Source of the DNA: Myxococcus stipitatus | Lineage (GTDB): Bacteria; Myxococcota; Myxococcia; Myxococcales; Myxococcaceae | Length of the DNA: 64,000 nucleotides | Direction: 5' to 3' | Assembly: GCF_038561935.1 (NCBI RefSeq) | Contig: NZ_CP102770.1 | Location: forward strand, 5,890,001-5,954,000 | Shown: in pieces, positions 18,322-29,238 of the stretch | Layout: each line of letters starts with the position of its first letter | How positions within the stretch are numbered: the stretch's first letter is position 1 | Notes under the pieces: generated by a model | Seen by the model: the letters and a program-made list of their open reading frames with translations, nothing else | The model's database searches: none | What the model was told of the DNA's origin: nothing | Position numbers and translations under genes: made by a program

Positions 18322-18984
18322 TTACCGGTTGGAAGGCATGGGGGCCTGGCCGCCCTTGCCCGGGAGAACCTCGCCCTTGCAGACCCAGACCTTGCAGCCA
18401 ATCTTGCCGTAGGTCGTCTTGGCCTCGGCGAAGCCGTAGTCGATGTCCGCGCGGAGGGTGTGCAGGGGCACGCGGCCCTCGCGGTACCACTCGTAGCGAG
18501 CCATCTCGGCGCCACCCAGGCGGCCCGAGCAGGCCACGCGGATGCCCTTGGCTCCGAACTTCATCGCCGTCTGCAGCGCCTTCTTCATGGCGCGGCGGAA
18601 GGCAATGCGGCGCTCGAGCTGCGTGGCGATGTTCTCCGCCACGAGCTGCGCGTCGGTCTCGGCCTTGCGGACCTCGACGATGTTGAGGAAGACCTCGTTC
18701 TTCGTGAACTGCTGGAGGTCCTTCTTCACCGTCTCGATGCCCGCGCCGCGCTTGCCGATGACGATACCCGGGCGCGCGGTGTGGACGTTGACCTTCACCT
18801 TGTTAGCGGCGCGCTCGATCTCCACCTTGGACACGCCCGCGTGGTTCAGCGACTTCTTCACGAACTCGCGGATGCGGATGTCTTCATGGAGCCACTGCGC
18901 GTAGTTCTTGTGCTCGAACCACTTGGAGTCCCAGGTCTTGATGACGCCAAGCCGGAACCCGATCGGATGAACTTTCTGTCCCAA
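18322..18984 (-). CDS. rpsC: 30S ribosomal protein S3
   Basis: mRNA entry-site protein with helicase contribution. 220 residues: MGQKVHPIGFRLGVIKTWDS start, KH type-2 domain with the GxxG loop in GIVIGKRGAGIETVKKDLQQ (about 66-85), and C-terminal domain with GCKVWVCKGEVLPG. Normal length. Confidence 0.97.
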   Translation of the reverse strand: MGQKVHPIGFRLGVIKTWDSKWFEHKNYAQWLHEDIRIREFVKKSLNHAGVSKVEIERAANKVKVNVHTARPGIVIGKRGAGIETVKKDLQQFTKNEVFLNIVEVRKAETDAQLVAENIATQLERRIAFRRAMKKALQTAMKFGAKGIRVACSGRLGGAEMARYEWYREGRVPLHTLRADIDYGFAEAKTTYGKIGCKVWVCKGEVLPGKGGQAPMPSNR

Positions 18985-19024
18985 CGTGAATCTCCTTGAA
19001 CGTCCGGGCAGGGCCCGACGGGTC

Positions 19025-19369
19025 CTACTTCTTGGCCTCGGCCAGCACCACGTGGACGTGGGCGGTCTTCTTCTTGATGGGGGTCGCCCGGCCCATGGCG
19101 CGCGGCATGAACCGGCGCTGGGTGGGACCCTGGTCCACCGAGATGGTCTTGACGTAGAGCGTGTCCACGTCGACCTGTCCCTTGGACTTGTCCGTCGCGT
19201 TGGCCACGGCGCTCTTGATGAGCTTCTCCACCGGGAGGGCCGCGGCGCGCGGGGTGAACTTCAGGATGTTGAGGGCCGCCTCGACGGGCTTGCCCCGGAC
19301 GAGCGCCGCAACGGTGGACAGCTTGCGGGGGCTCATGCGCAGGAAACGCAGATGTGCAGTCGACTCCAT
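19025..19369 (-). CDS. rplV: 50S ribosomal protein L22
   Basis: Tunnel-lining protein. 114 residues from ATG 19369, which has GAGGAG six bases upstream; the ATG two codons earlier (19375) would sit directly on this Shine-Dalgarno. Conserved RMSPRKLSTVAALVRGKPVE and the tunnel beta-hairpin tip around QRRFMPRAMGRATPIKKKTA. Erythromycin-relevant loop appears normal. Confidence 0.96.
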   Translation of the reverse strand: MESTAHLRFLRMSPRKLSTVAALVRGKPVEAALNILKFTPRAAALPVEKLIKSAVANATDKSKGQVDVDTLYVKTISVDQGPTQRRFMPRAMGRATPIKKKTAHVHVVLAEAKK

Positions 19370-19404
19370 GGTCATCTCCTCAGGCTCTCAGGCAATGCGC
19401 CAGG

Positions 19405-19692
19405 CTACTTGCCCGGGGCCTTGGCGACCTTCTTCTCCGCCGAGTGTCCACCGAACGTACGCGTCGGGGCGAACTCGCCGAGCTTGTGGCCGACCATGTT
19501 CTCCGTGACGAACACCGGGATGAACTTCTTCCCGTTGTGCACCGCGAAGGTGTGACCCACGAACTCCGGCAGGATGGTGGAGCGGCGGGACCACGTCTTC
19601 ACGACAGTCTTCTTGTTCGTCTTGATCATGTCCTCGATTCTCTTCACGAGGAAGTCGTCGACGAACGGACCCTTCTTGATCGAACGAGCCAT
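19405..19692 (-). CDS. rpsS: 30S ribosomal protein S19
   Basis: Head protein paired with S13. 95 residues: MARSIKKGPFVDDFLVKRIE start and the conserved GHKLGEFAPTRTFGGHSAEK. Normal length and position between rplB and rplV. Confidence 0.97.
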   Translation of the reverse strand: MARSIKKGPFVDDFLVKRIEDMIKTNKKTVVKTWSRRSTILPEFVGHTFAVHNGKKFIPVFVTENMVGHKLGEFAPTRTFGGHSAEKKVAKAPGK

Positions 19693-19707
19693 GGCTTGCG
19701 AATCCTC

Positions 19708-20553
19708 TTACTGGCTGCGCGCGCCCTGGCGGCGGCCGCTCACAATGAACTTGTCAGTACGCTTGTTGGTACGCGTGGTGAGGCCCTTGGTCTTCTTGCC
19801 CCACGGCGACACCGGGTGCGGGTTACCCTGGCCGGACTTACCCTCACCACCACCGTGCGGGTGGTCGACAGGGTTCATCGCGAGACCACGGACCGTCGGG
19901 CGGATGCCCAGCCACCGGCTCTTTCCCGCCTTGCCGATGCGGATGATCTCGTGCTCGATGTTGCCCACCTGGCCCACGGTGGCGCGGCACTCAATCAGCA
20001 CCATGCGGACGGTACCGGAAGGCATACGCACCTGAGCGTAGCGGCCCTCCTTCGCCATCAGCTGGCCAGACGTGCCCGCGGAGCGGATGACCTGGGCGCC
20101 ACGGCCCGGCTTCAGCTCCACGTTGTGGATGACCGTACCCACCGGGATGTTCTGCAGCGGCAGGGAGTTACCCGGACGGATGTCCGCGTTCTCGCCGGCG
20201 AACACCGTGTCGCCCACATTCAGGCCCACCGGGGCCAGGATGTAGCGCTTCTCACCGTCCGCGTACGTCAGCAGGGCGATGTTGGCGGTGCGGTTCGGGT
20301 CGTACTCCACCGCGGTGACCTTGGCCGGCACGCCGTCCTTGTCCCGACGCTTGAAGTCGATGACGCGGTAGCGGCGCTTGTGACCACCACCCTGGTGACG
20401 ACGGGTGATGTGTCCGTGGACGTTACGGCCGCCCGAGCGCTTCAGCGGCTCGGTCAGCTTCTTCTCGGGCGCGTCCTTGGTGATGTCCGCGAAATCGGAC
20501 ACCGTCATCAGACGGCGGGCGGCGCTTGTCGGCTTGTACTTCTTGATGCCCAT
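19708..20553 (-). CDS. rplB: 50S ribosomal protein L2
   Basis: Largest conserved 23S-binding protein, needed for subunit joining and peptidyl transfer. 281 residues, starting MGIKKYKPTSAARRLMTVSD. Carries the invariant GMxxxPxxHPHGGGEG motif region (LAMNPVDHPHGGGEGKSGQG) with the essential His. Ends with a basic RRQGARSQ. Confidence 0.98.
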   Translation of the reverse strand: MGIKKYKPTSAARRLMTVSDFADITKDAPEKKLTEPLKRSGGRNVHGHITRRHQGGGHKRRYRVIDFKRRDKDGVPAKVTAVEYDPNRTANIALLTYADGEKRYILAPVGLNVGDTVFAGENADIRPGNSLPLQNIPVGTVIHNVELKPGRGAQVIRSAGTSGQLMAKEGRYAQVRMPSGTVRMVLIECRATVGQVGNIEHEIIRIGKAGKSRWLGIRPTVRGLAMNPVDHPHGGGEGKSGQGNPHPVSPWGKKTKGLTTRTNKRTDKFIVSGRRQGARSQ

Positions 20554-20588
20554 GGTGTGTTCCTCAGGCTGACCTCAACGCCGTAGCG

Positions 20589-20882
20589 TCAGGCCGCCCC
20601 TCCCTCGAAGAGTTCGATCGAGTCGCCTTCCTTGAGGGTGACGACCGCCTTCTTGAAGTTGGGCCGCTTGCCGATGCTCCGACCCACGCGCTTGATCTTG
20701 CCGCGGACGATGTTCGTACGAACACCCTCGACGGAGACCTTGAAGAGCGTTTCCACCGCGCGAGCCACGTCATGCTTGGTGGCCTTGCGGTCAACGATGA
20801 ACGAGTACTGCCGGAACTTCTCGCGGGCCTTGTCCAGCTTCTCGGTGATGAGCGGGCCCTTGATGACGTCGCTGAGATTCAT
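20589..20882 (-). CDS. rplW: 50S ribosomal protein L23
   Basis: Tunnel-exit protein that docks trigger factor and SRP. 97 residues: MNLSDVIKGPLITEKLDKAR, FIVDRKATKHDVARAVETLF, and KRVGRSIGKRPNFKKAVVTL. Its ATG overlaps the rplD stop by four bases (ATGA), so the two are translationally coupled. Confidence 0.97.
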   Translation of the reverse strand: MNLSDVIKGPLITEKLDKAREKFRQYSFIVDRKATKHDVARAVETLFKVSVEGVRTNIVRGKIKRVGRSIGKRPNFKKAVVTLKEGDSIELFEGGAA

Positions 20883-21502
20883 GAGAGCGCCCCCTCGAGG
20901 GACTTCGCGGCCGCGGAGGTCAGGACGAGGTGCGAGTGCTTCAGCACGGCCTCGAGGTTGACACCCTCGGGAGGCAGCACGTCGAACTTCGCCAGGTTCC
21001 GCACGCTGCGGTGCAGGTTGGTGTTGCCCTTGTCGTCCACCACCAGAGCGTTCTGCAGCTTCAGGCGCTTGGTCAGCACCTCGAAGGCCTGCTTGCTCTT
21101 GGGGGCATCCAGGGAGAACCCGCTCAGGATGATGAGCGTCTTCTCCTTGGCCCGCAGGGACAACGCGGACTTGAGCGCGCCGCGACGCACCTTACGGGGC
21201 GGGCGGTAGAAGTAGTCGCGCGACTTGGGAGCCATCGCCTTGCCGCCGCCCACCCAGTGGGAAGCGCGGATGGAGCCCTGGCGGGCGCGACCGGTGCCCT
21301 TCTGCTTCCAGGGCTTCTTGCCGCCGCCGCTGACCAGCGAGGTGTTCTTCACCCCCACCGTGCCGCGACGCCGGTTGATCTGCTGCATCTTCGCGACCTC
21401 GTAAAAGAGGTGCGTGTTCGGCTCGGCGCCGAAGATATCGTCGGAGAGCTCGATCTCCGACACCTTCTTCAAATCCAGGTCGACAACGTCAAACTTCGCC
21501 AT
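20879..21502 (-). CDS. rplD: 50S ribosomal protein L4
   Basis: Tunnel constriction protein and S10-operon autoregulator in E. coli. 207 residues. The tunnel loop is present (GGGKKPWKQKGTGRARQGSI, about 59-78). The gene lies only 53 bases after rpsJ, so the L3 gene that normally separates them is absent here. Starts MAKFDVVDLDLKKVSEIELS. Confidence 0.97.
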   Translation of the reverse strand: MAKFDVVDLDLKKVSEIELSDDIFGAEPNTHLFYEVAKMQQINRRRGTVGVKNTSLVSGGGKKPWKQKGTGRARQGSIRASHWVGGGKAMAPKSRDYFYRPPRKVRRGALKSALSLRAKEKTLIILSGFSLDAPKSKQAFEVLTKRLKLQNALVVDDKGNTNLHRSVRNLAKFDVLPPEGVNLEAVLKHSHLVLTSAAAKSLEGALS

Positions 21503-21555
21503 GGCACTTTCCTCGCGGGGGTCGGAGTGAAACCACTCTAACGCCCACCCGCTTC

Positions 21556-21864
21556 CTAGGACTTGATCTCGACGTCAACGCCAGCCGACAGATCCAGCTT
21601 CATCAACGCATCCAGCGTCTGCTGCGTAGGCTCGAGAATGTCGAGCAGGCGCTTGTGCGTGCGGATCTCAAACTGCTCGCGGCTCTTCTTGTCCACGTGC
21701 GGCGACCGCAGCACCGTGAACTTGTTGATGCGCGTCGGAAGGGGGATCGGACCGGCCACCTTCGCGCCCGTGCGCTTAGCCGTCTCGACGATCTCCCCCG
21801 CGCTCTGGTCCAGGAGCTTCGAGTCGTATGCCTTCAGCCGGATGCGGATCTTCTGTGTCGCCAT
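21556..21864 (-). CDS. rpsJ: 30S ribosomal protein S10
   Basis: Head protein and NusB/NusG partner in antitermination. 102 residues from ATG 21864 (MATQKIRIRLKAYDSKLLDQ), with conserved PLPTRINKFTVLRSPHVDKK and SREQFEIRTHKRLLDI. First gene of the S10 group, preceded by a hairpin and a candidate promoter, followed directly by rplD rather than rplC. Confidence 0.97.
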   Translation of the reverse strand: MATQKIRIRLKAYDSKLLDQSAGEIVETAKRTGAKVAGPIPLPTRINKFTVLRSPHVDKKSREQFEIRTHKRLLDILEPTQQTLDALMKLDLSAGVDVEIKS

Positions 21865-21970
21865 TCGCAAGAACCTCTTAGAACGAACCCTGTGCCATCG
21901 CCTTGGAAGGCGCTACGACCGACGTCCCCTGGATGTCACAGAGCCGCTTCTTCAGAACGAAGGGGCGCGG

Positions 21971-21999
21971 TGATTACCATCCCGCCCCGGTGTATGCAA
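21971..21999 (-). promoter_or_regulatory. Candidate promoter for the rpsJ operon
   Basis: On the minus strand TTGCAT (21999-21994) is followed after exactly 17 bases by TAATCA (21976-21971). It lies downstream of the tuf hairpin and about 105 bases upstream of the rpsJ ATG, where a promoter restarting transcription of the S10 genes would be expected. Each hexamer matches four of six consensus bases, so this is tentative. Confidence 0.35.
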
Positions 22000-22012
22000 C
22001 TGGATTTCCTCC

Positions 22013-22052
22013 GGCTCTCTGGAAATTCCCCGGACGGGAGCCCCAGAGAGCC
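22013..22052 (-). terminator. Strong hairpin after tuf
   Basis: GGCTCTCTGG at 22013-22022 pairs perfectly with CCAGAGAGCC at 22043-22052, with a further TCCC/GGGA inner stem. It begins 13 bases past the tuf stop on the minus strand. The following bases (GGAGGAAATCC) are not U-rich, so it may be a weak terminator or an mRNA 3'-end stabiliser. Confidence 0.55.
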
Positions 22053-22065
22053 AGGAGGCGGTCTG

Positions 22066-23256
<1,191 letters not shown>

Positions 23257-23397
23257 GACACTCCTCACCGGGGGCTGAGCCGGTCAACGACCCGGCGCGT
23301 CTCGAATCCCGCAAAACTCACTGCAAGGTGCTGCGTCCTGCTCCAAACCCGCCACAACGTCAACTGAAATCGCCCGCATGGGGGCCCACCGAGTCGC

Positions 23398-25476
<2,079 letters not shown>

Positions 25477-25560
25477 TGCGTCGGTACCTCTCCATGAGGG
25501 CGGGAGGGCTTGCGGGCCCCGTCTCACGTTCCCACCCGGGCGATTTCAGAGAACTTGCTT

Positions 25561-25603
25561 CACCTAAAGAAACCGCCCGGATGCACCATCTGCACCCGGG
25601 CGG
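25561..25603 (-). terminator. Rho-independent-type terminator/attenuator between rpsG and fusA
   Basis: CCGCCCGGATGCA at 25573-25585 pairs with TGCACCCGGGCGG at 25591-25603: 13 pairs with one A-C mismatch and loop CCATC. On the minus strand the hairpin is followed at once by GGTTTCTTTAGGTG, a U-rich tract. It lies 22 bases after the rpsG stop, so part of the transcription from rpsL probably ends here. Confidence 0.65.
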
Positions 25604-25624
25604 GACACCGCGAAGCCGTCAGGC

Positions 25625-26095
25625 CTACCAGCGGTAGTGCGCGAAAGCCTTGTTGGCCTCCGCCATCTTGTGCGTGTCTTCACGCTTCTTCACCGCGTTA
25701 CCGCGGTTGTTGGCGGCGTCCATGATCTCGCCGGCCAACTTCTCCTGCATGGTCTTCTCGCCACGCGCCTTGGAGTACTGGATGATCCAGCGCATCCCGA
25801 GCGCGACGCGACGGTCCTGACGGACCTCGACGGGCACCTGGTAGGTGGCGCCACCGACGCGGCGGCTCTTCACCTCCAGCACCGGCTTGACGTTGTCGAG
25901 GGCCTTCTTGAACGTCTTGAGGGGGTCCTCCTTCGCGCGCTCCTCGATGAGGGCGAAGGCTCCGTAGCACACGCCTTCCGCGATGGACTTCTTGCCCTTC
26001 CGCATCAGGTCGTTGACGAACTTGGTGACGAGCCGGTCCTGGAACTTCGGATCCGGAAGAATCTTGCGCTTGGCGACTACGCGACGACGAGGCAT
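25625..26095 (-). CDS. rpsG: 30S ribosomal protein S7
   Basis: Primary binder of the 16S 3' domain and str-operon autoregulator in E. coli. 156 residues: MPRRRVVAKRKILPDPKFQD start, conserved VKSRRVGGATYQVPVEVRQD (about 76-95) and the C-terminal HKMAEANKAFAHYRW. Preceded by a 141-base spacer after rpsL, again longer than usual. Confidence 0.97.
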   Translation of the reverse strand: MPRRRVVAKRKILPDPKFQDRLVTKFVNDLMRKGKKSIAEGVCYGAFALIEERAKEDPLKTFKKALDNVKPVLEVKSRRVGGATYQVPVEVRQDRRVALGMRWIIQYSKARGEKTMQEKLAGEIMDAANNRGNAVKKREDTHKMAEANKAFAHYRW

Positions 26096-26236
26096 CTCTT
26101 CTCTCTTCCCTTACGCCCCACTCTCCTTGGAGAGCATTGCTGCCAGGGCTTCATGAACGGCTGAAGGAAAACTGCGAGGACGCTCCCCAGGGTGCGGGGC
26201 TCAACGTCCGGACTCTGAAACGAAGGTGGTCTGCTC

Positions 26237-26608
26237 TCAGCTCGGGCGCTTCGCGCCGTACTTGGAGCGGCTCTGCTTGCGGCCCGCCACGCCCACGGAG
26301 TCGAGCGTTCCACGAACGATGTGGTAGCGCACACCCGGGAGGTCCTTCACACGACCGCCGCGGATCATCACCACCGAGTGCTCCTGGAGGTTGTGGCCCA
26401 CGCCGGGGATGTAGGACGTCACTTCGATTCCGTTGGTCAGACGCACGCGGGCCACCTTGCGGAGGGCCGAGTTCGGCTTCTTCGGAGTCGTGGTGTACAC
26501 GCGGGTGCAAACGCCGCGCTTCTGGGGGCACTCCTTGAGCGCGGGGCTCTTGCCCTTGATGTTCAGCTTCTCGCGGCCCTTGCGGACCAGCTGGCTAATG
26601 GTCGGCAC
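26237..26608 (-). CDS. rpsL: 30S ribosomal protein S12
   Basis: Decoding-centre protein. 123 residues from GTG 26608 (VPTISQLVRKGREKLNIKGK). GAGG sits five to six bases upstream. The streptomycin-relevant loops read TPKKPNSALRKVARVRL (K42/K43 region) and GGRVKDLPGVRYHIVRG (K87 region), both wild-type-like. A longer in-frame reading to 26743 is excluded because the -10/-35 promoter lies inside it. First gene of the joined str-S10-spc-alpha block. Confidence 0.97.
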   Translation of the reverse strand: MPTISQLVRKGREKLNIKGKSPALKECPQKRGVCTRVYTTTPKKPNSALRKVARVRLTNGIEVTSYIPGVGHNLQEHSVVMIRGGRVKDLPGVRYHIVRGTLDSVGVAGRKQSRSKYGAKRPS

Positions 26609-26693
26609 TGATACCTCGTTCTTCGGGTTCGCAACCGCCCCAGAGACACGAGGCGGCGCATATCTACCTACAGGACTACTGAAAAGGGCCGCG

Positions 26694-26721
26694 AGTATAG
26701 GGACCGACCCCACCGTGTCAA
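26694..26721 (-). promoter_or_regulatory. Near-consensus sigma-70 promoter of the str operon
   Basis: On the minus strand TTGACA (26721-26716) and TATACT (26699-26694) are separated by 16 bases. All six -35 bases match the consensus and five of six -10 bases do. Transcription would start near 26687, giving an ~80-base leader before rpsL. It is the best-matching housekeeping promoter in the window and lies in the 214-base gap between rimI and rpsL. Confidence 0.8.
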
Positions 26722-26822
26722 GCACGGCATGACGCAGACCCAACAGGTCGGCGCCGAGGAGGTCATTCCCGATAACTCGATGGCCCAGCTTGCAACGGGT
26801 CGCTCCTCTACTCCGCGTGCGC

Positions 26823-27317
26823 TCAGAAGTCGAGGACCATCACCACCGCGTCCTCACGCTCGTCCGCGTAGTAGTTCGGGCGGATGCCCACCGGCCGGAA
26901 GCCGAACGAGCGGTAGAGCTGGATCGCCGGCTCGTTGCTCTTGCGCACCTCCAAGGTGGCCAGGCTGCACCGCCGTCCCCTCCCCCGCGCCAGGACCTCC
27001 TCCATCACGGCTCTGGCGACCCCTCGGCGCCGGTGCTGCGGCGCGGTGGCCACGTTGAGCACGTGGACCTCGTCGTGGACGATCCAGAAGATGGCCAACC
27101 CCAGGAGCAAGGGCGGCACGGTCTCCCGGGGCTCCTCCACCAGGAGGATGGTGGACCATTCGTGCTCGAGTTCGCGCTTGAGCAGCTCCGCGGACCAGGG
27201 GTTCTTGAAGGCCGCCTGCTCCAGCGCCATCACCGCGGCCAGGTCGTCCAGGGTCATCCGCCGGATGGAGAAGCCGTGCGACAGACGGGGCTCCAGGTCT
27301 TCCTGAAGCCGCCTCAT
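26823..27317 (-). CDS. rimI: Ribosomal-protein-alanine N-acetyltransferase RimI-like
   Basis: GNAT-fold acetyltransferase of 164 residues. RimI acetylates the N-terminus of ribosomal protein S18 in E. coli. Acetyl-CoA pyrophosphate-loop motif QHRRRGVARAVMEEVL (about residues 93-108, R/Q-x-x-G-x-G/A form) and the RimI-type VRKSNEPAIQLYRSFGFRPV and GIRPNYYADERED. Its ATG overlaps the stop of the upstream SurA-N-like gene by four bases. Substrate is inferred from family resemblance. Confidence 0.85.
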   Translation of the reverse strand: MRRLQEDLEPRLSHGFSIRRMTLDDLAAVMALEQAAFKNPWSAELLKRELEHEWSTILLVEEPRETVPPLLLGLAIFWIVHDEVHVLNVATAPQHRRRGVARAVMEEVLARGRGRRCSLATLEVRKSNEPAIQLYRSFGFRPVGIRPNYYADEREDAVVMVLDF

Positions 27318-28027
27318 CGCTTCGCCTCCCGAGCGAACGGCGCCACCCGTCGCACCTGGGCCGAGGCTCGCACCTGGGCCAGCTCCTCCACCGCCAGCGC
27401 CGCGTAGCGCTCACGAAAGAGCTTCTCTCGAATGGTGTCGCGCACGGTCTCGTAGTCCCCGGGATGCTCGGAGGAATGCTGCTCGTAGTAGCGGCGGACC
27501 TCCGTCTCCCCCACCTGAGCCCGCAGGCGGATGCGACTGTCCAGGACCCGCTCGGCCCTCAGGCCCCGGGCCAGCACCGCCTTGAGCCCCTCCAAGTCGA
27601 CGTCGCTCCGCGCCAGGAAGCGCTCCAGGGCCTCGGGCCCCCCCACCCGCACGCGAAACACCTCCAACCTCGCCTCCACCTCGGAGGGCTCCGCCGGGAA
27701 CGCCTGCAGCCGGTCCGCGTTGAGCACCTGCACCCGCTGATTGATGACCAACTCCAGCGCCCCTCTGAGCGTCTGCTCGTCCAAGGGCACGTCGAGCGCC
27801 TGGACGCCCCCTCGTTGGATGAGCGCCACCCGGGCCTCGAACTCCAGCTCGCTCAGGGACAGGACCCGGCCTTCGATGACGGCGACCACCCGGTCCACTA
27901 CCTGCCCCCGCGCCTCCGCGGGGACACCCTGGGCCCGTGCCTGCGACACGGGCACCCAGAGGAGCCAGCCCGCCAGCCACAAGGTACCCGCTCCCGCTCG
28001 GCGCGGCGCTGCCATGGCCTCCCTCAT
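27314..28027 (-). CDS. SurA-N-like periplasmic protein
   Basis: 237-residue protein with an N-terminal signal peptide (LWLAGWLLWVPVSQARAQ, cleavage expected near ARA-Q). The mature part begins with VVDRVVAVIEGRVLSLSELE, the pattern of SurA/PpiD N-terminal domains (vNdevI..SEl), followed by alpha-helical segments ending in a C-terminal helix typical of the split chaperone domain. No parvulin PPIase domain is present. Probably a periplasmic outer-membrane-protein chaperone lacking isomerase activity. Start ATG 28027 is used; ATG 28015 is possible. Coupled to rimI by overlap. Confidence 0.7.
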   Translation of the reverse strand: MREAMAAPRRAGAGTLWLAGWLLWVPVSQARAQGVPAEARGQVVDRVVAVIEGRVLSLSELEFEARVALIQRGGVQALDVPLDEQTLRGALELVINQRVQVLNADRLQAFPAEPSEVEARLEVFRVRVGGPEALERFLARSDVDLEGLKAVLARGLRAERVLDSRIRLRAQVGETEVRRYYEQHSSEHPGDYETVRDTIREKLFRERYAALAVEELAQVRASAQVRRVAPFAREAKR

Positions 28028-28127
28028 CTTTCGGCGACTTTATACATCGCAGGCCAGCCGAACAGTCCTTGCTGGCGCCCTCCCACCGACTGGTTACTTT
28101 CAGTCACGTACATCTCGGCGGGAACTC

Positions 28128-29144
28128 ATGGCGGACGACTACTACCAGATCCTCGGCGTGGACCGGACGGCCTCCGAAGACGTCATCAAGAAGGCGTATC
28201 GGAAGCTCGCGCGGCAGTACCACCCCGACGTCAACCCAGGAAATAAGGCCGCCGAAGAGAAGTTCAAGCAGATCGGCTCCGCCTTCGACGTGCTGTCGGA
28301 CCCCAAGAAGCGCAAGCTCTACGACGAGTTCGGCGAGGACGCGGAGAAGATCGGCTTCGACGAGAAGAAGGCGGAGGCCTACCGCCAGTACCGGGCCGCG
28401 GCCTCTCGAGGCGGCGCCGGCGGAATCCCCTACGGAGGCGAGGACTTCGACCTGGGGGACCTCTTCAATGACCTGTTCGGACGCCGGGGAGGCGCGAGCG
28501 CCGGAGGTGGCGGGGCGGGCTTCGACGTGGGGGACGTCTTTGGCCGGGGTCGGCGCCGTCCCGCCGCGGGCCCCGAGCGAGGCAATGACCTGTCCACCCA
28601 GGTCCGCATCACCCTGGCGGAGGCCGTCACCGGCACCGAGCGCACCCTCTCCGTCACCCGCCCGAGCCGCGCGGGTTCCAGCGCGGACGAGGCGACCCGG
28701 CTGACCGTGAAGATTCCCGCCGGCGTCCAGACGGGCTCCAAGGTGCGGCTGGCCGGACAGGGCGCCCCGGGCCTTCGGGGCGGACCCGCCGGGGACCTCT
28801 ACATCGAGACGGAAGTGGTGGAGCACCCCCTGGTGCGCCGCGAGGGAGACGACCTGCATGTCGACCTCCCCGTGACGGTCTCGGAGGCGATGCTGGGCGC
28901 GGAGGTCCGCGTGCCCACCTTCCAGGGCGAAGTCACCGTCAAGGTTCCATCAGGCTCCCAGTCCGGGCGCCAGATGCGTCTCAAAGGGCGCGGAGTCCCT
29001 TCCCTCAAGGGAGGGGCGCCCGGAGACCTGTATCTGCACCTCCAGGTCAAGGTGCCAGACACGGACACCCCCGAGGCACGGGCCGCGGCGGAAACGCTGT
29101 CCCGGGCCTACAGCGACGATGTGCGTCGCGAGCTGACGCTCTGA
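28128..29144 (+). CDS. CbpA-type J-domain co-chaperone
   Basis: 338-residue Hsp40 of the DnaJ class B (CbpA) type that stimulates DnaK. J-domain at residues 4-70 with HPD at 32-34 (ARQYHPDVNPGN). Then a Gly/Phe-rich linker (GGAGGIPYGGEDFDLGDLFN, AGGGGAGFDVGDVFGRG), and the two C-terminal substrate-binding beta domains (ITLAEAVTGTERTLSVTRPS onward). No CxxCxGxG zinc-finger is present, distinguishing it from DnaJ proper. Start ATG 28128 is chosen over upstream in-frame codons because it begins exactly at the J-domain. Confidence 0.92.
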   Translation: MADDYYQILGVDRTASEDVIKKAYRKLARQYHPDVNPGNKAAEEKFKQIGSAFDVLSDPKKRKLYDEFGEDAEKIGFDEKKAEAYRQYRAAASRGGAGGIPYGGEDFDLGDLFNDLFGRRGGASAGGGGAGFDVGDVFGRGRRRPAAGPERGNDLSTQVRITLAEAVTGTERTLSVTRPSRAGSSADEATRLTVKIPAGVQTGSKVRLAGQGAPGLRGGPAGDLYIETEVVEHPLVRREGDDLHVDLPVTVSEAMLGAEVRVPTFQGEVTVKVPSGSQSGRQMRLKGRGVPSLKGGAPGDLYLHLQVKVPDTDTPEARAAAETLSRAYSDDVRRELTL

Positions 29145-29238
29145 CCCTCTTGTCTCTTGTCCTGGGCGCCGCCCCGTCATAGACGGCGCCTCTACCTTCC
29201 ATTCATCACGCCGCCGCAGGAAACGGAGCACAGCGCAC

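Noticed and set aside
21871..22065. tRNA genes beside tuf
   Set aside because: No cloverleaf or GGTTCGAATCC-type T-loop was found; the gap has only the hairpin and a weak promoter.
23335..23363. TTGACG ahead of tuf as a promoter
   Set aside because: The -10 at 17 bases (CAGGAC) does not resemble TATAAT; the operon seems to read through from fusA.
26609..26743. N-terminal extension of rpsL up to 26743
   Set aside because: The -35/-10 promoter lies inside the extension and the shorter form has the standard S12 length and start.
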